DNA of 64,000 nt from positions 62,001 to 126,000 of the forward strand of contig NZ_JAGGKE010000007.1 in NCBI RefSeq assembly GCF_017873555.1, given 5' to 3'. Origin of the DNA: Halorubrum trapanicum (GTDB lineage: Archaea; Halobacteriota; Halobacteria; Halobacteriales; Haloferacaceae). This document shows, piece by piece, positions 33,316 through 42,056 of the stretch. The notes below the pieces were generated by a model. It ran no database searches. It was given only the letters and a program-made list of their open reading frames with translations, and had not been told where the DNA came from. A program made the translations under genes and the position numbers. Positions within the stretch are counted from its first letter, which is position 1; each line of letters opens with the position of its first letter.

Positions 33316-34833
33316 ATGGACTCGGAGTCGGATCCCGAAGCCGGTGCCGACGGCGACGAGTCTGCGGAACGGAACGGCGACGACGTTCCAGCCGGTGACG
33401 ACGCTCGTGGTGACGACCTCGCCCCGCGCCCGGACGGCGACGAGACCGTCCTCCTCCTGATGGACGGGGACCGCGACCGCGAACTGCTCGCCGAGGCGCT
33501 GGGCGAGCGGTACGAGATCCGAACCGCCGCCGCGCCGTCCGCGCTCGGCGGCGAGTTCGACTGCTGTCTCCTCGATACCGACGCCTTCGACGCCGCCGGC
33601 GAGGCGGTCGACTCGCGGCGCGAGCGCGCGGATCCCGCATTCCTGCCGTTCGTGTTGCTGGCGAGGGACGGGTCGCGGAGCGGGCTGGACGACCGCGCGT
33701 GGCAGCGCGTCGACGACGTCGTCGAACTGCCGGTGGGGCGGCGGGCGCTCCTCACGCGGGTCTCGAACCTGATCGAGCGGCGGACGACCTCGCTCCGGCT
33801 CAGGCGAACCGTCGCGGACCTGCGGCTCAAAGAGCGAGCGATGGACGAGGCGCCCGTCGGGATCACCCTCGCGCGGGCGACGGGGGGCGACGACAACCCG
33901 CTCGTGTACCACAACCAGGAGTTCGAAGAGCTGACCGGCTACGGCGAGGAGACGCTCGGCGAGGACTGCCGGTTCCTTCAGGGACCGGACACGTCGGACG
34001 AGACGCCGGCGGAGATCCGGGCGGCGCTCGACGAGGAGCGACCCGTGAGCGTCGACATTCTCAACTACCGCGCGAACGACCAGAAGTTCTGGAACCGGGT
34101 CACCATCGCGCCGCTCCGCGACGAGGAGGGGAGTACCACGCACTTCGTGGGGTTCCAGACGGATATCACCGAACGGAAGATCCGAGAGCGGCGGCTGGAG
34201 GTGATGACCCGGGTGCTCAACCACAACCTCCGGAACAAGATGAACCTCATCTCGGGGTACGCGGATCTGCTCCGGGGCGACCCCGACGGGGAGATGCGCC
34301 GCCGGTCGCTGGACGTGATCGGGAAAACGGCGGACGACCTCACGGGGATCGCGGAGGCGGTCCGGACGGTCGACGAGACCCTCTCGGCGCCGGCGTCGGA
34401 GGCGGCGGTCGACCTCCGGGTGGAACTGATCGAACTCCGGAACCGGATCCGGAGCCGCTACCCGCACGCGGACCTGACGCTGTCGCTGCCCGACGACGAC
34501 CCGATCGAGGTTGCGGTCGTCGGCCTGACCGTCGCCGTCGAGGAGGCGGTCGAGAACGCGGTGAAACACAACGACGCGGCGACGCCGTCGGTCGAGGTGC
34601 GCGTCGAGCGAGACCCCCCCGGGTGGATCGCGATCGCGATCGAGGACGACGGCCCGGGGATCCCCGACCACGAGACGCAGGTGCTGGAGTCGGGCGAGAC
34701 GTCGCTGACCCACGCCGACCGCCTCGGCATCTGGCTCATGTACTGGGTCGTGGGGAAGGCGGGCGGCGATTTCACCGTCGACACCGGCGAGGACGGGACG
34801 ACAATCCGGCTGGAGGTCCCGACCCACCCCTGA
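33316..34833 (+). CDS. LOV-domain sensor histidine kinase
   Basis: The 505-residue soluble kinase starts with an acidic tail and then a degenerate receiver-like domain (about 43-155). A LOV photosensor follows (about 175-288) with GEDCRFLQG, whose C218 would form the flavin adduct. The FMN contacts N250, N260 and Q281 are conserved (ILNYR, FWNR, GFQTD). The kinase core has H303 in LNHNLRNKMN, an N box with ENAVKHND and G1 DDGPGIP. It should signal blue light. No response regulator lies beside it; the divergent neighbour is KaiC-like. Confidence 0.88.
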   Translation: MDSESDPEAGADGDESAERNGDDVPAGDDARGDDLAPRPDGDETVLLLMDGDRDRELLAEALGERYEIRTAAAPSALGGEFDCCLLDTDAFDAAGEAVDSRRERADPAFLPFVLLARDGSRSGLDDRAWQRVDDVVELPVGRRALLTRVSNLIERRTTSLRLRRTVADLRLKERAMDEAPVGITLARATGGDDNPLVYHNQEFEELTGYGEETLGEDCRFLQGPDTSDETPAEIRAALDEERPVSVDILNYRANDQKFWNRVTIAPLRDEEGSTTHFVGFQTDITERKIRERRLEVMTRVLNHNLRNKMNLISGYADLLRGDPDGEMRRRSLDVIGKTADDLTGIAEAVRTVDETLSAPASEAAVDLRVELIELRNRIRSRYPHADLTLSLPDDDPIEVAVVGLTVAVEEAVENAVKHNDAATPSVEVRVERDPPGWIAIAIEDDGPGIPDHETQVLESGETSLTHADRLGIWLMYWVVGKAGGDFTVDTGEDGTTIRLEVPTHP

Positions 34834-34873
34834 GTCGGTCGAAGCCACGCGGCCGGCCGTCTCTATAGCGCAC

Positions 34874-34936
34874 TACCCGCCTCTACGACGCCCATACCCG
34901 CCTCTACGACGCCCCTACCTGCCCCTACAGCGCCCG
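34874..34936. repeat. 21-base tandem repeat at the 3' end of the M48-like gene
   Basis: Three head-to-tail 21-base units lie at 34874-34894, 34895-34915 and 34916-34936. The first two differ at one base; the third differs at several and contains the TAG stop (complement of CTA, 34925-34927) of the neighbouring gene. As with the 15.4 kb array, the unit includes the stop codon. Confidence 0.8.
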
Positions 34937-35890
34937 TTTCGAGCGGAGCCGCGCGAGTCGGGTCCGCGCCTCCTGGCGACTCGTCCCGCGCACGCGACCC
35001 GTCTCGGCGTCGGCCATGGAGACCAGGGAGAGGCGATCGAGGAGGGGCGGCCAGTCGCCGGCGCCCGCGGCGTCGCTGGCGAACGCGACCGCGTTGCCGA
35101 GCCCGCCACGTTCATCGCTTCCGGCCCGCGCGACCAGCGCGTCCGCGGCGCGACGCCCGCCGGCGACGGAGAGCCGGTCGCCGACCGTCGCGGGGATCCA
35201 CGCCGGAAGCAGCACCAGCCAGCACAGGACCCCGGCGGCCACGTAGGCCCACGACGGGACGCGCTCGCGGTCCGGCTCGTACCCGTGGATCCGGTTGACG
35301 CGCCGGTCCGCGGCGGTGCGGTCCCCGCGGCGGCCCACGAGCAGCGTCGCGAGCAGCGCCGCGGTCTCGACGGCCGCCAGCGCCGGGAGCGTCGCGGTCG
35401 TGAGCAGCGCCTGCCGCGTCCGGAGCCTGACGAGGGCGTGGCGCAGCGCGGCGTCGCGGTCGGCCTTCGGCAGCGCGAGCAGGCGCGTCGAGACCACCAG
35501 CCGGGAGCCGCGGTAGCCGTCCGTGACGGCGACGTTCGCCGCGTCGGCCCGGACCGCGGTGATCTCGGGGGCGTCGACGCCCACCTCGGCCGCGAGCGCC
35601 TCGACGCGGTCGGCGACGAAGTCGGCCCGGCGGTCGTCGAGGTCGGCGTCCGGGAGCCGCGAGATCCGCCTATCGACGAGAACCGGACCGAGGAGCGCGG
35701 AGCCGGCGGGACCGACGACGATGGCCGCGAGCAGTCCGCCGGGCGCGCCGAGCGGGAGCACGCCCAGTCCGCCGGGACCGAGCAGCGCGGCGGCCGGGAC
35801 CAGCGGGACCGCCGCCAGCACCGCCGGGACCGCGAGGAGCGCGAAGGCGCCGAGCGCGCGTCGCCCCCGTCCGTCGACCGAGTCTGTCAT
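34925..35890 (-). CDS. M48-like membrane protein lacking the HExxH zinc motif
   Basis: The 321-residue product (start MTDSVDGRGRRALG) has N-terminal and central membrane segments around a domain resembling HtpX/M48 peptidases. Its strand RLVVSTRLLALPKADRDAALRHALVRLRTR aligns with the family's 'VVVSTGLL...HELAHVRNRD' region (pieces shown). In place of HExxH there is HALVR, so the catalytic Glu and second His are missing. It is probably an inactive paralogue. The C-terminal soluble part is unremarkable. Longer upstream frame to 36277 overlaps tfe and is shadow. Confidence 0.65.
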   Translation of the reverse strand: MTDSVDGRGRRALGAFALLAVPAVLAAVPLVPAAALLGPGGLGVLPLGAPGGLLAAIVVGPAGSALLGPVLVDRRISRLPDADLDDRRADFVADRVEALAAEVGVDAPEITAVRADAANVAVTDGYRGSRLVVSTRLLALPKADRDAALRHALVRLRTRQALLTTATLPALAAVETAALLATLLVGRRGDRTAADRRVNRIHGYEPDRERVPSWAYVAAGVLCWLVLLPAWIPATVGDRLSVAGGRRAADALVARAGSDERGGLGNAVAFASDAAGAGDWPPLLDRLSLVSMADAETGRVRGTSRQEARTRLARLRSKRAL

Positions 35891-36041
35891 ACGGCCGAGT
35901 GTGAGCCACGGCGCGTAAAGCTCTGACGGACCCGCGGGTGGGTCGGCGGCGCGGTCCCGGAGGCGGTTCCGACGCGCGTCGGGACGAGCACGACCGCGCC
36001 TTTCGGAGGTTTTAACCGGATTCCACCACCAGTTTCGCGTA

Positions 36042-36566
36042 ATGGCTTTTGAGGATCTACTGAACGACCCCGTCATCCAGAAGTACCTCCACGAGCTGGT
36101 GGGACCGACGGGGATGCCGGTCGCGGCCGCGCCGCCCGACGGCGAGGTCACCGACGAGGAGCTGGCCGAGGAGCTGGGACTGGAGCTCAACGACGTGCGG
36201 CGCGCGCTGTTCATCCTGTACGAGAACGACCTGGCGACGTACCGCCGCGTCCGCGACGAGGACTCCGGGTGGCTCACGTACCTGTGGACATTCCACTACG
36301 ACAACATCCCGGAGAACCTCCAAGAGGAGATGTACCGGCTGCTCGACGCCCTCGAAGAGCGCGAGGAGTACGAGCGCACCCACGAGTTCTACCTCTGTGA
36401 GGTGTGTTCGATCCGCTTCGAGTTCGGCGAGGCGATGGACTTCGGCTTCGAGTGCCCCGAGTGCGGCTCGCCGCTGGATGCGATGGACAACGACCGGCTC
36501 CGCGACGCGATGGACCAGCGCATCGAGCGGCTCCGCGACGAGCTCAACGTGGACGTGACCGGCTGA
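36042..36566 (+). CDS. tfe: Transcription initiation factor E, alpha subunit
   Basis: The 174-residue basal factor stabilises the open complex of archaeal RNA polymerase. It has an N-terminal winged helix (about 1-85), a linker helix, and a zinc ribbon with C119, C122, C138 and C141. A GGTTTTAACC box at 36008-36017 is 25 bases before the ATG, giving a leaderless transcript. The TGA overlaps the ATG of the DUF2110 gene by one base. Confidence 0.94.
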   Translation: MAFEDLLNDPVIQKYLHELVGPTGMPVAAAPPDGEVTDEELAEELGLELNDVRRALFILYENDLATYRRVRDEDSGWLTYLWTFHYDNIPENLQEEMYRLLDALEEREEYERTHEFYLCEVCSIRFEFGEAMDFGFECPECGSPLDAMDNDRLRDAMDQRIERLRDELNVDVTG

Positions 36567-37264
36567 TGGTCGTCCTCGCAACCAAGTGCTACGTCGAGGG
36601 GGACGCCCGCGACCGCGCGCTCGACGGCATGAACTCGCTCGTCGCCAACGACGTCGGCGAGCTCGACGTGGACTGGCAGGTCGGCGTCCGCGACGACGGG
36701 TTCGTCCAGATCGACGTGACGGGCGAGGACGCCCCGGTCGCGCGCAACGTCCTCGCGGAGACGTGGGGCGAGATCGTCGCCCACGACGGCGGACTGGAGT
36801 CCGGAGAGGAGTACGTCGGCACCCTCGAGTCGTGGGACGACGTGGGGTTCACCCTCGACGCCGGCGTCGACGTGTTCGTCCCGGCCGACGAGCTCGGGCT
36901 CGGCGTCGGCTCGCCGCAGCAGGTCGTCGAGCGGTTCGGACTCGTTCAGCACCTCCCGATGCGGTTCGTCTACGGGGGCGACCCGGACGGCGACGACGAG
37001 CCGGAACCGTCCCGGCTCGCCGACGCCGAGCGCGACCGTCTGTACGACTGGCAGCGCGGCGACGGGCGCGTGAACGTCAACTCCGCGACCCGCGGCGAGA
37101 CGCGCGCGACGGTGAACCGCGCGGGCCACGCGCAGGACATCGTCACCGTCGAGCGGCTGGGACTCCTCGAACAGAGCATCGTCTGCGCGGAGGGGACCGA
37201 CCCGCCGGGGCTGCTCGCGGCCATCGGCTCGTACCTCCCGGCCGAGATGCGCTGTGTCGTCTGA
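36566..37264 (+). CDS. DUF2110 family protein
   Basis: The 232-residue protein starts MVVLATKCYVEGDARDRAL and contains YVGTLESWDDVGFTLDAGVD and the C-terminal GLLAAIGSYLPAEMRCV, recognised as archaeal DUF2110. The 1-base overlap with tfe (TGATG) implies coupled expression with the transcription factor, a linkage common in haloarchaea. No enzymatic motif is evident. Confidence 0.8.
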   Translation: MVVLATKCYVEGDARDRALDGMNSLVANDVGELDVDWQVGVRDDGFVQIDVTGEDAPVARNVLAETWGEIVAHDGGLESGEEYVGTLESWDDVGFTLDAGVDVFVPADELGLGVGSPQQVVERFGLVQHLPMRFVYGGDPDGDDEPEPSRLADAERDRLYDWQRGDGRVNVNSATRGETRATVNRAGHAQDIVTVERLGLLEQSIVCAEGTDPPGLLAAIGSYLPAEMRCVV

Positions 37265-37278
37265 GGTGAGTTGAACAG

Positions 37279-38058
37279 GTGAACCGACGCTTCGCGCTCG
37301 CGGTGGCAGCGATCGCCCTCCTCGCGGTCAGCGCCGGCTGTCTCGGCTACGCGACCGGCGGCGGCGAGGTGACGAACGAGACGCTCGACGCCGAGCCGCC
37401 CCGCGAGTACGACTTCGACACGGACCGGGACGCCGCGTTCGACCTCTCGACCGACGCGACGTACACCGTCGTGTACGCGGTCGGCGACCGGGAGGAGCTG
37501 CGGCTGTACGAGCAGACGCCGTACGCGGGCGACGAGCCGATGGAGTTCGAGGCGCTCCGGTACCGGTACCCCGACGGCGAGGTGATCACCGGGAGCGAGT
37601 TCCGCGCTCGCGGCGGCGAGATAGAGCGGACGACCGACGAGACGTGGATCCGCTTCGCGGACGACATGGCCGGCGGCAGGCTCGCGTTCTCCGGCGACGG
37701 GTCGCCGCGCCGGTTCACCATGCGCGCCTACGTCGAGGGGTCGTACGCCGTGACGCTCCCGCCGGAGTTCAGCACGGAGTTCCCGATCGTCGGCCACGTG
37801 TCGCCGCGCGACCACTCGGTCGAGACGGTCGGCGACCGCGACCGGATCGTCTGGGACGAGGTGACGACCGAATCGATCGTCGTCCAGTCGTACCGCGAGG
37901 GGGACCTGCTGGTGTTCGGCGTCATCCTCGTCATCGGGGCGATCGCCGCGGTCGCCGGGACGGTCTACTTCCGGCGACAGCTGGAGGCGCTCCGCCAGCG
38001 CAGACGCGACCTCGGGTTGGGCGTCTACGACGACGAGGACGACGACGGCTGGCTCTGA
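37279..38058 (+). CDS. DUF5803-like lipoprotein with C-terminal membrane anchor
   Basis: The 259-residue product begins at GTG 37279. A signal peptide ends in the lipobox VSAGCLG (Cys near 22), followed by an extracellular beta-rich domain and a C-terminal transmembrane helix (FGVILVIGAIAAVAGTVYF). A cytoplasmic Arg/Asp tail follows. It lies 15 bases after the DUF2110 gene and probably shares its transcript. Function unknown. Confidence 0.72.
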   Translation: MNRRFALAVAAIALLAVSAGCLGYATGGGEVTNETLDAEPPREYDFDTDRDAAFDLSTDATYTVVYAVGDREELRLYEQTPYAGDEPMEFEALRYRYPDGEVITGSEFRARGGEIERTTDETWIRFADDMAGGRLAFSGDGSPRRFTMRAYVEGSYAVTLPPEFSTEFPIVGHVSPRDHSVETVGDRDRIVWDEVTTESIVVQSYREGDLLVFGVILVIGAIAAVAGTVYFRRQLEALRQRRRDLGLGVYDDEDDDGWL

Positions 38059-38133
38059 CGGACGCGGTCGCACCGAGTTCCTCGCGTCGCCCGCGCCGCG
38101 GTCCTTTTCTACCGCGCGCCGCTTGCGTTCGAT

Positions 38134-38856
38134 ATGAACGCCGCCGTCGTCACCGTCGGGGACGAGCTCCTCGTCGGGGACACCGAGAACACGAACGCCA
38201 CCTGGCTCTGCGACCGCCTCGACGCCCGGGGCGTCGAGGTCCGGCGGGTGACCGTCGTGCCGGACGAGGTCGCCGAGATCGCGCGGGTCGTCAACGAGTA
38301 CCGCGCCGAGTACGACGCGGTGATCGTCACCGGCGGTCTCGGGCCGACGCACGACGACGTGACGATGGAGGGCGTCGCGGCCGCGTTCGGACGCGACCTC
38401 GTCGAGAACGCCGAGGCGGCCGCGTGGCTCGCCGAGCGGGGGTACAGCGGGAGCGACCTCGCGGCGGAGACCACGCACCTCCCCGCCGACTGCCGGCCGC
38501 TGCCGAACGAGGCGGGGGTCGCGCCCGGCGCCGTCGTCGACTCCGTCTACGTCCTGCCCGGGGTTCCGGGCGAGATGAAAGCGATGTTCGAGGCGGTCGA
38601 AGGCGAGTTCGCGGGGACGCGGACCCACGTGCGCACCGTCGACGTCGACGAGCCGGAGAGCGAACTGCTCGACCGTGTCGCGTCGCTGCGGGAGCGGTTC
38701 GACGTGCGGGTCGGATCGTATCCGGGGAGGGTGGTGACGGTGAAGATCACCGCCGAGAGCGAGGCGGAGACCGAGCGCGCGGCGGCGTGGGTCCGCGAGC
38801 ACGCGGACGCGGTCGAAGAAACGGACGGAGACTCGGTCGGGGACGAGGCGGCCTGA
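38134..38856 (+). CDS. CinA/MoaB-like molybdopterin-binding domain protein
   Basis: The 240-residue product shows the MoCF-biosynthesis domain: TVGDELLVGDTENTNATWL, VIVTGGLGPTHDDVT and LPGVPGEMKAMFE. CinA N-terminal domains (COG1058) hydrolyse nucleotide pyrophosphates and some bind molybdopterin. The C-terminal nicotinamide-deamidase domain is absent, as in most archaeal forms. Exact substrate unclear. Confidence 0.85.
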   Translation: MNAAVVTVGDELLVGDTENTNATWLCDRLDARGVEVRRVTVVPDEVAEIARVVNEYRAEYDAVIVTGGLGPTHDDVTMEGVAAAFGRDLVENAEAAAWLAERGYSGSDLAAETTHLPADCRPLPNEAGVAPGAVVDSVYVLPGVPGEMKAMFEAVEGEFAGTRTHVRTVDVDEPESELLDRVASLRERFDVRVGSYPGRVVTVKITAESEAETERAAAWVREHADAVEETDGDSVGDEAA

Positions 38857-38878
38857 GCGTCGCGTCGCGACGGCTCGG

Positions 38879-38992
38879 TCAGCGGTACAGGTACGCGACC
38901 CACACGACGACGAGGGCGAGGCTCGCGAGCAGGACCGCGCCCGCGGTCGCGCTGATCGGCAGCGGCTCCGTCACGGCGGCTTCGAGGATCAT
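38879..38992 (-). CDS. 37-residue single-helix membrane protein
   Basis: ATG at 38990-38992 (minus strand) opens a short frame MILEAAVTEPLPISATAG followed by one hydrophobic helix (AVLLASLALVVVWVAYLY) and Arg-stop. A TCTTAAGC box at 39016-39023 lies about 25 bases upstream, consistent with a leaderless mRNA. It is convergent with the CinA-like gene. Function unknown; too short for most annotation pipelines. Confidence 0.55.
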   Translation of the reverse strand: MILEAAVTEPLPISATAGAVLLASLALVVVWVAYLYR

Positions 38993-39093
38993 ATCTCGGG
39001 GTTGTTCTGGGGGCGTCTTAAGCGTTGATTCTCGAACGGCGCGCCTCGACCGGACGCGGCTCCCTTAAGGGGCCGGCGCGGTGAACGTCCGGC

Positions 39094-40245
39094 ATGCACG
39101 TGGGGATCGCGGTGAACCCGGTCGCCGGCATGGGCGGCCGCGTCGGCCTGAAGGGGACCGACGGGAAGGTGGCCGAGGCGATAGAGCGCGGCGCGGAGCC
39201 GCGAGCCCCGGAGCGAGCGAAACGAACCCTCGACCGACTGGCCGCGGTCGCCCCCGACACGAGCGTCTCCGTCGCAGCCGACCCGATGGGGGAGTCGATC
39301 GTCCGCGAGGCGGGCTTCGACCCGGTCCGCGTCGTCGACCCGTTCGGGGGGGAGGCGCCGGAGCAGACGGCGACCCCGGAGCCGACGGAGACGACCGCGG
39401 CGCACACCGCCGCGGTCGTGCGGGCGTTCGCGGGGATCGACGACGGCGACGGCAGCGAGGCCTCGGGCGAGACCGCCGCCGACCCCGTCGACCTCGTCTT
39501 GTTCGTCGGCGGCGACGGCACCGCCGCGGACGTCGCGGAGGCCTTGGAGGGGACCGACGTGCCGATGCTCGGCGTCCCCGCCGGCGTGAAGGTGTACTCG
39601 TCGGTGTTCGCGGTGTCGCCGGAGGACGCCGCCGAGGTCGCGGCGTCGTTCTCGCGGACCGAGCGCCGCGAGGTGATGGACATCGACGAGGACGCCTACC
39701 GCGAGGGCGAGGTCAACCCGGAGCTTCGGGGGGTCGCGCACGTTCCCGTCGCCGACGACCTCCAGTCGTCGAAACAGACCGCGAGCGGGACCGTCGAGTC
39801 GCTGGCCGAGGGCGTCGCGGCCGACATCCGCGAGCGCGACGGCGAGGGAGTCACCTTCGTCCTCGGCCCGGGGTCGACCGTGGGCGCGATCAAGGACGAA
39901 CTCGGCTTCGAGCCGTCGGCGATCGGGGTCGATGTCTGGCGGGACGGCGAGGTGCTCGTCCGCGACGCGACGGAGGCGCAGATCCTCGACGCGCTCGGCG
40001 AGGAGAACGTGATCGTCGTCTCGCCCATCGGCGGGCAGGGGTTCGTCTTCGGCCGCGGCAACCCACAGATCTCGCCGGCCGTGATCCGGCGCTGTGACCT
40101 CCGAATCGTTGCCTCGCGCGCCAAGCTCGACGACGTGCGCGCGCTCCGCGTCGACACCGACGACCCCGACCTCGACGACGAACTCGCGGGCTGGGTCCGC
40201 GTTCGGGTCGGGAAGTTCGAGACGCGGATGATGAAGATCGTCTGA
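39094..40245 (+). CDS. ATP-NAD kinase family protein (COG3199-like)
   Basis: The 383-residue protein opens HVGIAVNPVAGMGGRVGLKGTDG and carries the kinase glycine motif FVGGDGTAADV near 142-152. GVPAGVKVYSSVFAVSP follows, which places it in the AcoX/COG3199 branch of the NAD-kinase superfamily rather than canonical NadK. It should bind ATP and a dinucleotide or lipid-like substrate; true NAD kinase activity is not assured. A Lys/Arg-rich C-terminal KFETRMMKIV closes the domain. Confidence 0.8.
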   Translation: MHVGIAVNPVAGMGGRVGLKGTDGKVAEAIERGAEPRAPERAKRTLDRLAAVAPDTSVSVAADPMGESIVREAGFDPVRVVDPFGGEAPEQTATPEPTETTAAHTAAVVRAFAGIDDGDGSEASGETAADPVDLVLFVGGDGTAADVAEALEGTDVPMLGVPAGVKVYSSVFAVSPEDAAEVAASFSRTERREVMDIDEDAYREGEVNPELRGVAHVPVADDLQSSKQTASGTVESLAEGVAADIRERDGEGVTFVLGPGSTVGAIKDELGFEPSAIGVDVWRDGEVLVRDATEAQILDALGEENVIVVSPIGGQGFVFGRGNPQISPAVIRRCDLRIVASRAKLDDVRALRVDTDDPDLDDELAGWVRVRVGKFETRMMKIV

Positions 40246-40319
40246 GGCGGGGCGTATCGTCTCCCGTCGCGACTGCGTCGGGTGATACGGTATTTAAATG
40301 GACACGAGCGGGTTCAACA

Positions 40320-40328
40320 CTTATAAAC
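40320..40328 (+). promoter_or_regulatory. TATA-like box before repeat copy 3
   Basis: CTTATAAAC is six bases before the conserved GCGGTGGCG. A 21-base flank at the far side (40549-40569) ending ATTTATAAACAG matches the far flank of copy 1 (12178-12198) at 19 of 21 positions. Confidence 0.45.
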
Positions 40329-40334
40329 TGAACT

Positions 40335-40540
40335 GCGGTGGCGTCGCCGGCGGCAGAGCCGCCGGCTGCAAGAGGCGCGTCGCGCCTCCCTGCGCGCCTC
40401 CGAGTGGCCGCCGAAGGCGGCCGCGAGGAGCACGCGCGAGGGAGTCAGTCGCCGGAGCGAAGCGAAGGCGACTACGAGGCTGGGGAGGCGTGAGGTGCGG
40501 TTGCTGTGCGGGGCGGCTGGGGCTTTGGAGGCGTTCGCCG
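40335..40540 (+). ncRNA. Structured repeat element, copy 3 (P3 deleted)
   Basis: The 5' part is expanded by an extra GCCGGCGGC/GCCGCCGGC hairpin. P1 retains its inner GGCCGCC/GGCGGCC stem, and P2 is AGTCGCC/GGCGACT. The core GAGGCTGGGGAGGCGTGAGG is intact. Then GCGGGGCGG joins directly to CTGGGGCTTTGG, so the GGGACTCAAAG strand and the whole P3 hairpin are missing. It lies between the NAD-kinase-like and acetyltransferase genes. Confidence 0.65.
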
Positions 40541-40625
40541 CCGAGACGCAGTCAACGATTTATAAACAGTTCCCCTCGACAGCGCCGACAGACAGGCCTT
40601 TGTCGCTCGCAGCGCCGGGAGTCGT

Positions 40626-41192
40626 ATGGGACGCGAGAAGGAGCGGATGCTCGCCGGCGAGGCGTACGACCCGAGCGATCCGGAACTCAGACGCGAGCGA
40701 GAGCGCGCTCGGGACCGCTGCCGGCGGTACAACGAAACCGCCCAGACGGAGACCGACCGCCGCGACCGACTCCTCCGCGAGCTGTTCGGCGAGGTCCGCG
40801 GCGACGCGACGGTGCTGCCGCCGTTCCACTGTGACTACGGGTACAACATCGGCGTCGGCGACGGCTTCTTCGCGAACTTCGGCTGCGTCTTCCTCGACGC
40901 CGGGCCGATCGCGTTCGGCGAGAACTGTATGCTCGGGCCGGGCGTCCACGTCTACACCCCGACGCACCCGCTCGACCCCGAGGAGCGCGCGACCGGCCGC
41001 GAGTTCGGCGACCCCGTCACGGTCGGCGACGACGTCTGGATCGGCGGGCAGGCGGTGCTCACGCCCGGAACCTCGGTCGGCGACGGCGCGGTCGTCGCGG
41101 CCGGCGCCGTCGTGGTCGACGACGTGCCGGCGCGGACGGTGGTCGGCGGCAACCCGGCCGAGGTGATCCGAGAGATCGAGGACGGCGAGTGA
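40626..41192 (+). CDS. Maltose/galactoside O-acetyltransferase-like enzyme
   Basis: The 188-residue left-handed beta-helix acetyltransferase has an N-terminal Maac domain (REKERMLAGEAYDPSDPEL), the motif LPPFHCDYGYNIGVGDGFFANFGC (in part), catalytic His in YTPTHPLD, and hexapeptide repeats ending VGGNPAEVIRE. It transfers acetyl from acetyl-CoA to a sugar hydroxyl. Residue pattern matches the maltose acetyltransferase group, but substrate is uncertain. Confidence 0.88.
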   Translation: MGREKERMLAGEAYDPSDPELRRERERARDRCRRYNETAQTETDRRDRLLRELFGEVRGDATVLPPFHCDYGYNIGVGDGFFANFGCVFLDAGPIAFGENCMLGPGVHVYTPTHPLDPEERATGREFGDPVTVGDDVWIGGQAVLTPGTSVGDGAVVAAGAVVVDDVPARTVVGGNPAEVIREIEDGE

Positions 41193-41195
41193 CCT

Positions 41196-42056
41196 TTACA
41201 ACGAGTCGAGCGCGTCGGCCACGGCGGGCGCAACGCTGACGACGCTACACCCGCGCTCGACGGTGTCGCTGCCGACGATCCGGTCGACGCCCGCGGCGCG
41301 GAGCTTCGTCACCGCGTTGGCCGCGAGGACGGGGTGGACGCAGGCCGTCAGCACCCGCGCGGCGCCGCGGTCGGTGAGGACGGCGACCGACTCGCTCATC
41401 GTCGACCCGGTCGCGATGATGTCGTCGACGACGACCACGTCCCGGTCGGCCACGGGGGCGTCGGAGGGCGACACCGCGACGGCGCCCGTCTCGCGGTCGC
41501 GGTGCTTCTCGAAGTAGTCCGTCTCGCCGGCGCCGTAGGCGTCGCGGACGGTGGCGGCCACGTCGATGGCGCCCTCGTCGGGCGCGAGGAAGAGCGGGTC
41601 GTCGAGGTCCGCAGGGAGGGGGTCCGCGAGCGCGCCCGCGGCGTCGACCGCCTCGGCGGGGACGTCGAAGAAGTCGGCGACGGTCGCCTCGTGGGGGTTG
41701 ACGAGGAGGACGCGGTCGGTCCCGGTCGAGATCGCCCGCGCCATCGCGCGGGCGGAGACCGGCTCGCCGTCGCCGAACGAGTCGTCTTGGCGCGCGTAGC
41801 CCATGTACGGGATCACGGTCGTCACGGCCGTCGCGCCGGCCTCGCGGACGGCGTCTTGGAGCTGGAGCAGTTCCACCCACGCCTCGTCGGAGTCGGTCGC
41901 GGCGACGATCACGGCCTCGTCGGCGTCGAAGTCGGGCACCGCGGCGAGCCCCTCCCCGTCCGGGAACCGGTCGTATGTCGGGGTCGCGAGCGCCCGGTCC
42001 GTCGCCTCGGCGAGCGCGGCCGCGAGCTGCTGCGAGCTGGACCCGGGTACGATCAT
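41196..42056 (-). CDS. prs: Ribose-phosphate diphosphokinase
   Basis: The 286-residue enzyme makes PRPP from ribose-5-phosphate and ATP. It has the flexible-loop/ATP segment IPYMGYARQDDSF, the NPHEATVADFF region, and the PRPP-binding loop VVVVDDIIATGST. The short archaeal length and lack of the ADP-regulatory residues fit class III archaeal PRS. The start is ATG 42056 (MIVPGSSSQQLAA); the longer frame is shadow. The gene is convergent with the acetyltransferase, only three bases apart. Confidence 0.93.
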   Translation of the reverse strand: MIVPGSSSQQLAAALAEATDRALATPTYDRFPDGEGLAAVPDFDADEAVIVAATDSDEAWVELLQLQDAVREAGATAVTTVIPYMGYARQDDSFGDGEPVSARAMARAISTGTDRVLLVNPHEATVADFFDVPAEAVDAAGALADPLPADLDDPLFLAPDEGAIDVAATVRDAYGAGETDYFEKHRDRETGAVAVSPSDAPVADRDVVVVDDIIATGSTMSESVAVLTDRGAARVLTACVHPVLAANAVTKLRAAGVDRIVGSDTVERGCSVVSVAPAVADALDSL

